Positions 34,666 through 43,527 of a DNA stretch of 56,695 bases are shown piece by piece (the stretch's first letter is position 1; each line of letters starts with the position of its first letter). Position numbers and translations under genes: made by a program. The notes under the pieces are model-generated. The model saw only the letters and a list, made by a program, of their open reading frames with translations, was not told the DNA's origin and ran no database searches. Source of the DNA: CAZUMW01 sp964621615 (GTDB taxonomy: Bacteria; Desulfobacterota; WTBG01; CAIYCZ01; CAIRTM01); NCBI GenBank assembly GCA_964621615.1, contig CAZUMW010000033.1, positions 1 through 56,695 of the forward strand. The letters are read 5' to 3'.

Positions 34666-35828
34666 ATCGGACATATAGAAAAAAACGCTATATTTTTACA
34701 GCAGCGCTTATATGCTGTGTGTGTATTTCTGTCGGGATGCTTCAGTGCCGGGAAGCGCTTTCGGCTCAGATTGATCCGGGAGTGTCAAAACAGCTTCAGG
34801 CGGCACTTGACAGCATTCGAACAAAGCTGAACATACCGGGCATTTCAGCGGCCGTCATAAATAGCGATAATGAATCGTGGCAGGGGGCAAGCGGCTATGC
34901 CGACGTTGATAACGGTACCGCGGTGACCACTGAAACGCTTTTCAGCATTGGCAGCATAACAAAAACCCTGACAGCCTCTGTTGTTCTCGACCTGGTGGAG
35001 AGCGGTACAATCAGCCTCGATGACACCATCGGAGACTGGATTTCCGATATTCCCCGGCGCGCCGGGAAGAATATCAACATGCAGATCACTGTCCGGCAGC
35101 TTATGAACCACACCAGCGGGATCAATAGCTATACCAGCCATTTATCAGCCGTGCTGGCATTATATCTGTGTCCTGAAAAAAACTGGCAGCCTGACGAGGT
35201 GCTGCGCTTTGTCGGGCGTCCGTATTTTCCCGCCGGTACGGGATGGTATTATTCGAACACGAACTACTATCTGCTTGGGATGATTGCAGAGGCTGCAAGC
35301 GGCATGGCGTTTCACGACGTGCTGCGGGAGCGCATACTTGAGCCGCATGGACTTGATGCTATTTTTCTTGACGGAAAGCAGCGGGTGGACGGTGAGATTG
35401 CCCGCGGCTATGCAGAGGTGCGGGGGCGCAATGTGCTTGATCCGCTTTCGGTTCAGCGCAAAGGCGCCTACACGTTTGCGTGGACAGCAGGGGCAGGGGT
35501 CGCTACCGCAGAGCAGTTGGCTGCATTCTCACGTCTTCTGTTTTCGGCCCGTATCACGACGCAGCAGCAGCTTGACGAGATGCTCGATTTTACAGATACC
35601 GGGTCAGAGCAGATACAGTATGGCTTGGGGGTGTTCAGCCTCGAAGATCCCCAGTACGGGACCTTCTGGGGGCATAATGGATCGATTAACGGCTACAAGG
35701 CGCTTATGCTGTATTTGCCGGTAGACGATATGCATGTGACCGTGCTTATAAATCAGACCGGTGCTGATGAATTCGCTGTGGCCCGTGCATTGCTGGAAGT
35801 GCTCGTGCCCTGTCTGGAAGGGCTCTAG
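34662..35828 (+). CDS. Exported serine hydrolase of the beta-lactamase/DD-peptidase fold
   Basis: A 388-residue protein with a signal peptide (YIFTAALICCVCISVGML). It has the three active-site motifs of class C beta-lactamase-like hydrolases: S98-x-x-K101 (SIGSITK), Y196-x-N198 (YYSNTNYY) and HNG in FWGHNGSINGYKAL. Relatives include esterases, D-peptidases and true beta-lactamases; nothing in the sequence proves antibiotic resistance. CAGGAGTGCTGT precedes the ATG. It converges with rlmH. Confidence 0.85.
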   Translation: MNRTYRKKRYIFTAALICCVCISVGMLQCREALSAQIDPGVSKQLQAALDSIRTKLNIPGISAAVINSDNESWQGASGYADVDNGTAVTTETLFSIGSITKTLTASVVLDLVESGTISLDDTIGDWISDIPRRAGKNINMQITVRQLMNHTSGINSYTSHLSAVLALYLCPEKNWQPDEVLRFVGRPYFPAGTGWYYSNTNYYLLGMIAEAASGMAFHDVLRERILEPHGLDAIFLDGKQRVDGEIARGYAEVRGRNVLDPLSVQRKGAYTFAWTAGAGVATAEQLAAFSRLLFSARITTQQQLDEMLDFTDTGSEQIQYGLGVFSLEDPQYGTFWGHNGSINGYKALMLYLPVDDMHVTVLINQTGADEFAVARALLEVLVPCLEGL

Positions 35829-35841
35829 GGGGGGAGAGCCG

Positions 35842-36276
35842 TTATCCTTTGTGATAGCTTCGGTTATTCAGAATGGAAATCGCGCGATATATTTGCTCCA
35901 GCAGGAACAGCTGTGTCATTTCGTGGCTGAAGGTCATCCGGGACAGTGACAGCAGCTCATTCGCGTGATGCTTGAATTCATTGCTCAGGCCGAATGGCCC
36001 TCCGATAACGAAAGCGAGCTTTGTTTCAACGGCTGCGATGTGCCTGGCAAAGGCAGCAGATGAGAATTGGTTGCCCTCCTCTGCAAGGGCGATGGTATAT
36101 GCGTTTTTCTTTTTTATTATATTCAGCAGCTTACGGCCTTCGTCTTCGCAATTTGAATCCTTAATGGTCTGCACGTCAAGGCGCGCATCATGGCTGATGC
36201 GCCCGGCATAGTCGTTTATTTTGCTGCCGATGTGAGGGTCTTTTATTTTGCCCACCGTGATAACGGTAATATGCAT
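35842..36276 (-). CDS. rlmH: 23S rRNA (pseudouridine-1915-N3)-methyltransferase
   Basis: A ~145-residue SPOUT-fold methyltransferase that acts on helix 69 of the 70S ribosome. The start ITVITVGKIKD, the knot region LAFVIGGPFGLSNEFKHH and the C-terminal QLFLLEQIYRAISILNNR with terminal YHKG are all typical. The ATG at 36276 is better spaced from AAAAAGG than the one at 36285. It is complete and of normal length. It is a single gene, convergent with the serine hydrolase. Confidence 0.93.
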   Translation of the reverse strand: MHITVITVGKIKDPHIGSKINDYAGRISHDARLDVQTIKDSNCEDEGRKLLNIIKKKNAYTIALAEEGNQFSSAAFARHIAAVETKLAFVIGGPFGLSNEFKHHANELLSLSRMTFSHEMTQLFLLEQIYRAISILNNRSYHKG

Positions 36277-36579
36277 TGCGGGCATACCTTTTTCATCTCC
36301 TGTTTGAATTTCTCATGGTAGCGAAGAAACACGATATCGTACTACTCAGTATGAGCTACTTTTGCTGCCGGACAGGTGACTGTCTTTTGTGAAAACGAAC
36401 CGGCGCATAATGGCCCGGTTCAGGTAATATATTAGATTATAATGCTCATCCGGTAAAGAGGTTATCATGCTCCAATAAGCATTGATTTTGCTGCTTTATT
36501 ATGTAATGCTGATGCACATACCGGTCGATGCGGAAGTGAGTTAATTATTGCTGTATTTTGCTGAACGGGAGAATGGCAG
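36277..36579. other. About 300-base gap between rlmH and the double-Cache gene
   Basis: No gene is seen. A small hairpin, GACAG-GTGA-CTGTC followed by TTTT, lies at 36371-36388. Promoters for both divergent genes must lie here but none stands out. CGGGAGAATGG at the right edge is the ribosome-binding site for the next gene. Confidence 0.3.
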
Positions 36580-37470
36580 ATGTATTTTTTGAAATCGTTA
36601 ACAACTGCTGCAGCTATGGTGTTTGTTTTTTGTGCAGCGGGAGATGCGCTTAATTATCAGTTTGAGGAAACGCGCGAGCTGGTTTCATTTGTCCGGGAGG
36701 CGGCACAGCTTGTTGCCGAAAAAGGCAGCGATGCGTTTCCGCTGTTCAGGAAACGGGACAGCAGGTGGTTTTCCGGCAGCCGGTATGTGTTTGTCATCGA
36801 TATGGACGGCAACCGGTACGTATACCCGCCCGATCCCGATCACGAGCGCAGAAACATACGCGATTTAAAGGATATTAACGGAAAGCCGGTTGGTGAAATG
36901 TTTATAGAGACCGTGTCAGGCCCTGAGGGAGAGGGGTGGGTCCACTATCAGTGGACCAGGCCACATGATATGCATCCGGTATGGAAGTCAACCTATCTGG
37001 TCAAAGCACGCGCGCCGTCCGGCACAGAATATATTGTCGGCAGCGGCAACTACAACATGACAATGGAGAAAGCCTTTATCAAAGATGTGGTCGATGATGC
37101 GGTTGCCCTGCTTAAGCGAAAAGGCAGAAAAGGGTTCGATATTCTTCGGGATAAAAGCAGCAAGTACGTATTTAAACACACCTATGTGTTTGTCACATCA
37201 GAAAAGGGGGTTGAGGTCGTTAACCCCGCGTTTCCCATGCTCGAGGGGCGGTGCATTTTGAAAGCGGTGGATGCCAGAGGCAATTCCATTGTGCAGGACT
37301 ATATTGAAGCGGCCAGGAAAAAGGAGTCCGCCTGGCTGACGTATGTGTGGCCGAAGCCCGGAGAAAGCGTTCCGTCAACGAAGCAGGTATATGTGAGAAA
37401 AATCATGCTGGAGGGGGAGCTTTTTGTTGTTGGATCAGGGATTTATACCGACTGGCTTTCTGGCAGGTGA
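36580..37470 (+). CDS. Exported protein with two tandem Cache-like domains
   Basis: A 296-residue protein with a signal peptide (LTTAAAMVFVFCAAGDALN) and no later membrane segment. Two similar units follow. The first (~30-150) has SRYVFVIDMDGNRYVYPPDP and YLVKARAPSGTEYIVGSGNY; the second (~160-295) has TYVFVTSEKGVEVVNPAFP and KIMLEGELFVVGSGIYTDW. This is the single-Cache pattern of periplasmic sensor domains, here without a kinase, chemoreceptor or cyclase output. It may be a stand-alone ligand-binding protein that hands a signal to a partner. A strong terminator follows. Confidence 0.78.
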   Translation: MYFLKSLTTAAAMVFVFCAAGDALNYQFEETRELVSFVREAAQLVAEKGSDAFPLFRKRDSRWFSGSRYVFVIDMDGNRYVYPPDPDHERRNIRDLKDINGKPVGEMFIETVSGPEGEGWVHYQWTRPHDMHPVWKSTYLVKARAPSGTEYIVGSGNYNMTMEKAFIKDVVDDAVALLKRKGRKGFDILRDKSSKYVFKHTYVFVTSEKGVEVVNPAFPMLEGRCILKAVDARGNSIVQDYIEAARKKESAWLTYVWPKPGESVPSTKQVYVRKIMLEGELFVVGSGIYTDWLSGR

Positions 37471-37498
37471 GCATGCCGCTGAGATTGTGTTGCAGTAA

Positions 37499-37529
37499 AA
37501 AAAACCGCCTCTATTGATGGCGGTTTTTT
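37499..37529. terminator. Bidirectional rho-independent terminator
   Basis: AAAAAACCGCC (37499-37509) pairs perfectly with GGCGGTTTTTT (37519-37529) around a 9-base loop, with A-runs on one side and T-runs on the other. It serves both the rightward double-Cache gene and the leftward membrane-protein gene. Confidence 0.9.
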
Positions 37530-38230
37530 TATATCATGACCTGCCAGGCCCCGTAAAAGAGGATCATAAGAGTTGCGGTCTCAAGGGCCATTGAGGCACG
37601 CTCCATGCGCAGAATATGAAGCGGTACCGTGGCGATGAACGCGGCGGAATACAGCGATGTCCACAGCGCAAAGGGGGTCTGCAGCCCTTCGATGAGTGTA
37701 ATGAGCCATATCGCGAGCGCGGCGGTCAGTATGATTCTTCGTATGACGAATGCAATGCGGGTGAAACGGTCGCTTTTATCAAGTACATATACCGGCCCGT
37801 CATTTGATTCCTCGAAGCGATATCGGGCGCACAGGAACATCCCCCCCGTTGCAAGAGACACAATAAGGATCGGCAGCCACCTTTCTGTCATCAGCATGCA
37901 CAGCTGCGGTGAGCCGGCTTTGCTCAGAATAAAAGCAGCTGAAAGCGGGGTGAACAATATGCCGAAGTTGAGCAGGCTGAAGCGGGTTTGTGCTATAGCA
38001 ATCAAAGCTTTGGTTTTTTTTAACCACAGCCCGCTGTGCGCCCCGAAGAAATCATAGCCCGTTCCGATTGTCACGCCCGCAAGCAAAAGCATCCACAGAG
38101 AACGACGCTGCCAGGCTATAGCGGCTTCAGCGGACCCGAGGATCGCAGTGGCTGCAATGCATATCAGAAGCAGAGGGTGTGCGGTGCGCTGCTGTGTTCC
38201 ACTGTTCATGATACGTCTCGGTATTTTCAT
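37529..38230 (-). CDS. Integral membrane protein of unknown function
   Basis: A 233-residue protein with about six hydrophobic helices (for example LLLICIAATAILGSAEAAIA, FGILFTPLSAAFILSKA, WLPILIVSLATGGMFLCA, IILTAALAIWLITLIEG, LETATLMILFYGAWQVM). No family was recognised. A second in-frame ATG at 38209 is an alternative start; neither has a good ribosome-binding site. Its stop is inside the right arm of the terminator at 37499-37529. Confidence 0.6.
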   Translation of the reverse strand: MKIPRRIMNSGTQQRTAHPLLLICIAATAILGSAEAAIAWQRRSLWMLLLAGVTIGTGYDFFGAHSGLWLKKTKALIAIAQTRFSLLNFGILFTPLSAAFILSKAGSPQLCMLMTERWLPILIVSLATGGMFLCARYRFEESNDGPVYVLDKSDRFTRIAFVIRRIILTAALAIWLITLIEGLQTPFALWTSLYSAAFIATVPLHILRMERASMALETATLMILFYGAWQVMI

Positions 38231-38348
38231 TAATAATGGGTAAAATATTTTGCGGCGCTAATGCGGAATTTAGGTAATCAGCCGATTCTGTCGCCCGGGC
38301 TGGAGGCTGTGGCTTAATTGATTGTTAAAAAAAGATGCTTTCACATTT

Positions 38349-38388
38349 GGTCTACAATCAAATATTTTTGATTTTGAGGGGGTAGACC
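38349..38388. repeat. Nested stem-loop downstream of rng
   Basis: GGTCTAC (38349-38355) pairs with GTAGACC (38382-38388), and inside it AATCAAA (38356-38362) pairs with TTTGATT (38367-38373). It lies in the 267-base gap after rng. There is no T-run, so it may be a 3'-end processing or stability element rather than a terminator. Nothing else was seen in 38231-38497. Confidence 0.45.
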
Positions 38389-38497
38389 TATCCAAAATAT
38401 TCAGTTTTCAGCACTCAATTTGAATTGCGACATTGCCTTTTATTCCGGGCATCTATGAAAAAATAGAACGGACGAACAGTGCTGACAAGAAAAATGG

Positions 38498-40033
38498 TCA
38501 GCCGGCAAATATGTTGTAGTCTTCATGATGTGCTTTGCTGTCCGCCTTGATCGTAATTTTTTTATTAAACTGCTTTTCGATTTTATCAAGGGCAAAGCGT
38601 TCCTCATGGTACAGAAACGAGACAATGTCTGGATTGGCAAGAACAAATATTTTTTCTTCCGATGCGGTGACCGCTTCTTTGCGTATCCTGCGGAGAATAT
38701 CATAGGCCAGCGACGGCACGCTCCGGATTGACCCCTTGCCCTCGCAATACGGGCAGGGAGTGCACATGTGACCGCCGAGATTCTCGCGCACCCGCTTGCG
38801 GGTCATCTGCACCAGGCCAAGCTCGGACATGTCTATCACCACGGTTTTTGCGCGATCCTTTTTCAGCGTTTCCTGGAGAGTGTGCAGCACCAGCTCCCTG
38901 TCGCTTTTTTTCTCCATATCGATAAAATCGATAATGATTATGCCGCCGAGGTTTCGCAGCCTCAGCTGGTAGGCGATTTCCTTGATCGCCTCCAGGTTTG
39001 TTTTGAGTATGGTGTCGGCCTGGTTGCCTTTGCCAACATACCGGCCGGTATTGACATCGATAACCACCAGTGCTTCGGTTTCTTCTATAACAATATATCC
39101 GCCGGATTTGAGCCAGATATTTTTTTCAAGCGCGCGGCTGATTTCAACCTCGATGCCGTAGTAATCGAAAACAGGCTTGACGCCCTCATACAGCTCAACC
39201 GAATATGTGAGCTGGGGCATAAAGGTTTCTATGAAACCGATTATCTTCTGGTGCGTCTGCTCTGAGTCGACTACGACCCTGGTGACATCCCTGCTGTACA
39301 GGTCGCGTATAACTCGAAGCGCCATGTCAAGATCTTCATGTAAAAGGCTCATAACCGGCGCCTGCTCTGTGCGGCTTTGTATATTGTCCCAGAGCTTTAT
39401 GAGAAAGTCCATATCCTGCGCCAGCTCTTCTTCGGCTGCATTTTCGCTTGCCGTCCGGATAATAAAGCCGCCGCTGTCGGGCTTTATGGCATTAATCATG
39501 TCCCGCAGGCGCTCGCGCTCGTCCGGATCGCTGATTCTTCGTGATATGCCGATGTTCTGGAGCGTAGGAAGATAGACAAGATAGCGTCCGGGCAGTGAGA
39601 TGTGACATGAAACGCGAGCCCCTTTTGAGCCGATAGGCTCTTTCATTACCTGCACGAGAATTTCTCTGCCTTCGGTGATCATATCTTCAATGGGCGGGGT
39701 GGGTGCGGGCTCCGGATAGTCCGGCGCATCATCGAGGGGAAGCTCCATTTCTTCTTTGTCGTCTTTTTCTTTGAGCACGTTCAGCATCGATTCAAACTCA
39801 GCAGTGCTTTGGTAGACATCATCAGCGCACAGGAATGCGGAGCGCGAAATGCCGATATCGACAAATGCAGCCTGCATACCCGGCAAAACGCGCTGAATCT
39901 TGCCTTTATACAGGTTCCCGGCTATGCCCTTGTCGGACTCGCGCTCGATGTAAAGCTCGGCAAGCGAGCCGTTTTCAAGCAGTGCGGCACGGGTTTCATG
40001 TGATGTTTTGTTTATAATTATCTCAGAAGCCAT
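38498..40033 (-). CDS. rng: Ribonuclease G
   Basis: A 511-residue endoribonuclease of the RNase E/G family, acting on 16S rRNA maturation and mRNA decay. An S1 RNA-binding domain spans ~36-110 (GNLYKGKIQRVLPGMQAAFV). The RNase core follows, with VVIDVNTGRYVGKGNQ, LGGIIIIDFIDME and the zinc-link cysteines in CPYCEGKG. It lacks the long scaffold region of RNase E, so RNase G is the better name. It follows the radical SAM fusion gene after 28 bases on the same strand, an arrangement known from other bacteria. Confidence 0.93.
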   Translation of the reverse strand: MASEIIINKTSHETRAALLENGSLAELYIERESDKGIAGNLYKGKIQRVLPGMQAAFVDIGISRSAFLCADDVYQSTAEFESMLNVLKEKDDKEEMELPLDDAPDYPEPAPTPPIEDMITEGREILVQVMKEPIGSKGARVSCHISLPGRYLVYLPTLQNIGISRRISDPDERERLRDMINAIKPDSGGFIIRTASENAAEEELAQDMDFLIKLWDNIQSRTEQAPVMSLLHEDLDMALRVIRDLYSRDVTRVVVDSEQTHQKIIGFIETFMPQLTYSVELYEGVKPVFDYYGIEVEISRALEKNIWLKSGGYIVIEETEALVVIDVNTGRYVGKGNQADTILKTNLEAIKEIAYQLRLRNLGGIIIIDFIDMEKKSDRELVLHTLQETLKKDRAKTVVIDMSELGLVQMTRKRVRENLGGHMCTPCPYCEGKGSIRSVPSLAYDILRRIRKEAVTASEEKIFVLANPDIVSFLYHEERFALDKIEKQFNKKITIKADSKAHHEDYNIFAG

Positions 40034-40061
40034 GTATATTCAGCGCCTAGACACAGTACGG

Positions 40062-42599
40062 TTATGTTGTGTGAGCCGGGTGATGTGTGCCATCCGGCTT
40101 TTGCTTTATTATGCGAAGGGCAGCCGCCGCTTCAGGTGAAATCTGAAAGATATGAGCGGCAATCTCGGTAATTTTCGGTGCCGTTGTCTGGTGCGGGTGT
40201 ATCTGCACAATAACGCTGCTCGCATCAACAGATTTAATTAAGCCTATCAGCGGCTTAATGTCAACTGTCAGCGGGCTTCCCTTTTTATACGTTGTTACCG
40301 GACAGGTGTCCCTCTGTAAAAACGCAGCTATTGTGTCATTGATATCAGCGGGCTTTTTAAAATTATACGCACCAGCATCTGGAAAACAGATCAGATATTG
40401 CTGTATCCTATCAGTAACTGCTTTGTTTTTCAATGTAAATTCCCGTGCTGCATGGACGCGAATTCCCTCCGGAAGCTGACTGTTCAGCCGGCCGCACAGA
40501 TCATCGGGCACGCAATGTTGTCCAAGCACAATATCGCACAGCTCGTCAGTGCTTTCCATGCCCACAGGAAGGGCTCCGTGGAACGCGATGCGCGGTTTCG
40601 GGTGAAATCCGCGGGAGTACTGCAGCGGCAGGCGGGCACGTCTCATGGCCCTGGTGAGCGCAGTGTAGAGCTCAAGATGGCTTAGAAAGCGGGCAGGGCC
40701 TGTTTTGGAGAAGAACAGGCGGTAGCGATATGCTTCATCCTGGGCGTATGGCTTAGAGCGATCCTCTGACGGTTCCGGCGGTGACTGGTGCAGCTCGTTT
40801 TGGACCTGGTCAGCGCATACGCCGCAGCCGCTGCACCCGTTTTGTCTGCAATCGGGAGTTGCCGAAGCGCTCATTGCTTTTTTGCGCTCTGCTTTCAGAA
40901 AATCGGTTTTGACACCACAGGATATGTGATGCCAGGGCAGCAGCTGATCCATCGCTATATCATTCAGATACCGGGATGAATCGATGGCACACTCGGCAAA
41001 GGCTCTGTCCCATATATCAGGTTTAAAGTGTTCAGTCCATGCATCAAAGCCTGCGCCGAGACGGTGGGCGGACTGAATAACGTCGGCGAGCCGTCTGTCG
41101 CCGCGGGAAAAAATACCCTCAAGCACGCTTAAGGCAGCGTCATGCCATTTGAATCTTATTTTTCTGCTGCTGAGCCTGTTTTTCAGATAGCGCTGCTTTT
41201 TTCGTATTTCCTCAGCAGGGATCATGCGCTCCCACTGAAAGGGGGTGTGCGGCTTTGGAACAAAGGTTGAAACGCTTACATTGATCTGCTTGCGGCGGTC
41301 AAGCGATGCAATTTTGTTGCTCAGATCTATAATGCCCTCGATATCCGCATCGGTTTCAGCAGGAAGCCCGATCATGAAATACAGCTTTATAAGGTTCCAT
41401 CCGGCTGAAAAGACAGCGTCGGCCGTCTTTAGGATATCGTCCTCAGTGAGCCCCTTGTTAATAGTGTTGCGAAGGCGCTGCGTGCCCGCTTCCGGTGCAA
41501 TGGTAAAGCCGGTTTTGCGGATTTTTTTTATTTCCTCCATAAGGTCCCGGGTGAGCGTTTCAGCCCTCAGGGACGGGAGCGAAACAGCCGTTTTTTCACT
41601 GGCATGCTCGGCAATCAGCTCACGGATAAGGCCGCTCATGCCTGAGTAGTCCCCTGAGCTGAGCGACAGCAGCGCGCATTCCTCATACCCTGTAGAGGAG
41701 AGTATTTCCCGCAGCAGTTGCTGAATCTGTGCGGGAGGCTTTTCCCGCACCGGGCGGTATATCATTCCCGCCATACAGAACCGGCAGCCGTGCGTACACC
41801 CGCGGGCAATTTCGATGCCGGCGCGATCGTGAATAATGTGCATAGTGGGCACAATGGGGGCGGTGCAGCAGGGGGCATCAGAAAAGCGGGTCAGCGTGCG
41901 CTTTGTTACGTGCGTATATCCTTTTCTGAGCAGGTCGATTTCAGCAAGAGTTCCGTCGGAATCATAGCGGGGCCTGAAAAAGCAGGGCACATATATGCCG
42001 GCAATATCAGCCAGCGCTTCCAAGGTGTCCTGTTTTTTCCGCCCCTGCTTTTTTGACTGAAGCACTGCGTCGCACAGGTCGGTGATCACCTCCTCGCCGT
42101 CGCCGATAACGACCGCATCAAAAAATTCGGCGACCGGCTCCGGGTTGAACATGCTGGGGCCGCCTGCGATTATCAGCGGATGCTGCTGATTTCTATCACA
42201 TGCGCGAAAGGGTATGCCGGCACGTGCGAGCATGCGCAGGACCGTTGCATAGCCGAGCTCATATTCCAGGGAAAAGCCGACAATATCGCAGTCGGAAAGC
42301 GGTATGTGCGATTCAAGTGTCGCAAGCGGCGTGCCGGTTTTTTCGAGCAGCGATTCCATGTCCGGCCACGGGGCGAATACCCGCTCGCAGGCGATATCCG
42401 GGCGGCTGTTAAGAACGTGATAGAGTATCTGAATTCCCAGGTGCGACATGCCGATTTCATATGCATCGGGGAATGCAAGCGCACATATCAGATCGACTCT
42501 GGAGAGATCCTTGCGGACGGCATTTACTTCATTGCCGAGGTATCTGCTTGCTTTGCTGACAAACGGCAGCAGCCTGTCGATAAATTCTGTTTTTGTCAT
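40062..42599 (-). CDS. Radical SAM protein (TIGR03960) fused to DUF2344 (TIGR03936)
   Basis: An 845-residue fusion. The N-terminal B12-binding-like part (1-~230; AGGPSMFNPEPVAEFFDAVV) precedes the radical SAM core, whose cluster motif is C268-x3-C272-x2-C275 (GCTHGCRFC). A Cys-rich link (CRQNGCSGCGVCADQ, ~605-620) leads to the DUF2344 domain (~640-845; RYRLFFSKTGPARFLSHLEL, YSRGFHPKPRIAF). In many bacteria the two halves are separate genes next to rng; here they are one chain. The role is unknown, perhaps in RNA or ribosome-related modification (inference from rng linkage). The first part shows no obvious DxHxxG. Confidence 0.9.
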   Translation of the reverse strand: MTKTEFIDRLLPFVSKASRYLGNEVNAVRKDLSRVDLICALAFPDAYEIGMSHLGIQILYHVLNSRPDIACERVFAPWPDMESLLEKTGTPLATLESHIPLSDCDIVGFSLEYELGYATVLRMLARAGIPFRACDRNQQHPLIIAGGPSMFNPEPVAEFFDAVVIGDGEEVITDLCDAVLQSKKQGRKKQDTLEALADIAGIYVPCFFRPRYDSDGTLAEIDLLRKGYTHVTKRTLTRFSDAPCCTAPIVPTMHIIHDRAGIEIARGCTHGCRFCMAGMIYRPVREKPPAQIQQLLREILSSTGYEECALLSLSSGDYSGMSGLIRELIAEHASEKTAVSLPSLRAETLTRDLMEEIKKIRKTGFTIAPEAGTQRLRNTINKGLTEDDILKTADAVFSAGWNLIKLYFMIGLPAETDADIEGIIDLSNKIASLDRRKQINVSVSTFVPKPHTPFQWERMIPAEEIRKKQRYLKNRLSSRKIRFKWHDAALSVLEGIFSRGDRRLADVIQSAHRLGAGFDAWTEHFKPDIWDRAFAECAIDSSRYLNDIAMDQLLPWHHISCGVKTDFLKAERKKAMSASATPDCRQNGCSGCGVCADQVQNELHQSPPEPSEDRSKPYAQDEAYRYRLFFSKTGPARFLSHLELYTALTRAMRRARLPLQYSRGFHPKPRIAFHGALPVGMESTDELCDIVLGQHCVPDDLCGRLNSQLPEGIRVHAAREFTLKNKAVTDRIQQYLICFPDAGAYNFKKPADINDTIAAFLQRDTCPVTTYKKGSPLTVDIKPLIGLIKSVDASSVIVQIHPHQTTAPKITEIAAHIFQISPEAAAALRIIKQKPDGTHHPAHTT

Positions 42600-42736
42600 G
42601 TGAGTGTCCGAAGCCGCCTGAAAGTATCCTGTAAATAGTGGTTGGCGTATGGAAATTGTGCCGGGGTTCGATAACAGCAGCGTGCAGCTGGTGGGCGACG
42701 CTTAGAAAAAACGGATGCCGCATGCGTTAGCCCGGT

Positions 42737-43321
42737 TTATGGATTGTGCTGCTCAAGGCTGGCATGTGCATGTACAAGCTGGTCGCGAATCGCTTCCATA
42801 AGCGTTTCACGGTTGAAGGTGAATTCTTTTTCAATCATTTTATAGGAGAAGAAAAACGACGCCTGAAGGTCCGACTGTGTTGTCAGCCTGAGAGCGCAGT
42901 TTACTTTTCCGCTGATCATATATTCGAGGCATTTGCGGTGCTTGTAGATCATTTTGCCCTCGACGTTGTCCATGCGGTCGAGATCTGTCTTCTGTCTGTA
43001 ATAGTGGGGAACATGAACGGTGATTTCCGCGATGAGCCGTGAGAAATCAATCTCCTCCATTTCAAGCAGATGGTCCCCCTCGATGCTTCTGAGTATTTCT
43101 GATTTTATTATATCAGGCAGGCAGCGGTTTACAAAAACGCTTTCAATGTCGTCGAGCTTCACACTGAACTGCTCGTGAACGATATCACCAAGGGGACGGA
43201 GCACCTGGCCCTTTCGGTTGCGCTCCTCCTCCTGTGTGAGCAGTGCTTCGGTGAGCTGTTCAGCGGTGATAAGGTTTTCGGCAATAAGTGCATCACCGAG
43301 CAAAAGAGACTCGCCGCTCAT
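42737..43321 (-). CDS. Protein with degenerate MshEN-like N-terminal domain
   Basis: A ~194-residue protein. The first ~60 residues resemble an MshEN/GspE N-terminal unit: LLGDALIAENLITAEQLTEA, then LLTQEEE, then a second LGDIV-type motif. In MshEN domains this pattern binds c-di-GMP, but here the leading Arg and the Gly of the consensus are changed. The remaining ~130 residues are predicted globular and match no family I know. AAGGAGCTTCACATT precedes the ATG at 43321; the in-frame TTG upstream is rejected. It lies between the radical SAM gene and a HD-GYP/HDOD gene, so a link to c-di-GMP signalling is plausible but unproven. Confidence 0.6.
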   Translation of the reverse strand: MSGESLLLGDALIAENLITAEQLTEALLTQEEERNRKGQVLRPLGDIVHEQFSVKLDDIESVFVNRCLPDIIKSEILRSIEGDHLLEMEEIDFSRLIAEITVHVPHYYRQKTDLDRMDNVEGKMIYKHRKCLEYMISGKVNCALRLTTQSDLQASFFFSYKMIEKEFTFNRETLMEAIRDQLVHAHASLEQHNP

Positions 43322-43507
43322 AATGTGAAGCTCCTTTTTTTGCAAGTCATATTTGTGCTGCTGCGTATATATGAATATTAATTATGATTTTTATTAACAT
43401 ATATACCCGGGTAACACAATATTAAATATCCCGGTGATCTCATTGTGTGGAAAATGTCGGCGAAGAGTCATCAAGCATTAGGAGGACAAAAAAGTCATAC
43501 TGCGGGG

Positions 43508-43523
43508 TCAGCATGAATGCTGA
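43508..43523. terminator. Hairpin just downstream of the third HD-GYP/HDOD gene
   Basis: TCAGCAT (43508-43514) and ATGCTGA (43517-43523) form a perfect hairpin 4 bases beyond the stop of the leftward HD-GYP/HDOD gene. No T-run follows, so its terminator function is uncertain. Confidence 0.35.
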
Positions 43524-43527
43524 TCCA

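Noticed and set aside
34662..35828. Calling the serine hydrolase a beta-lactamase resistance gene
   Set aside because: The three motifs are shared by esterases and peptidases of the same fold, and nothing points to antibiotic hydrolysis.
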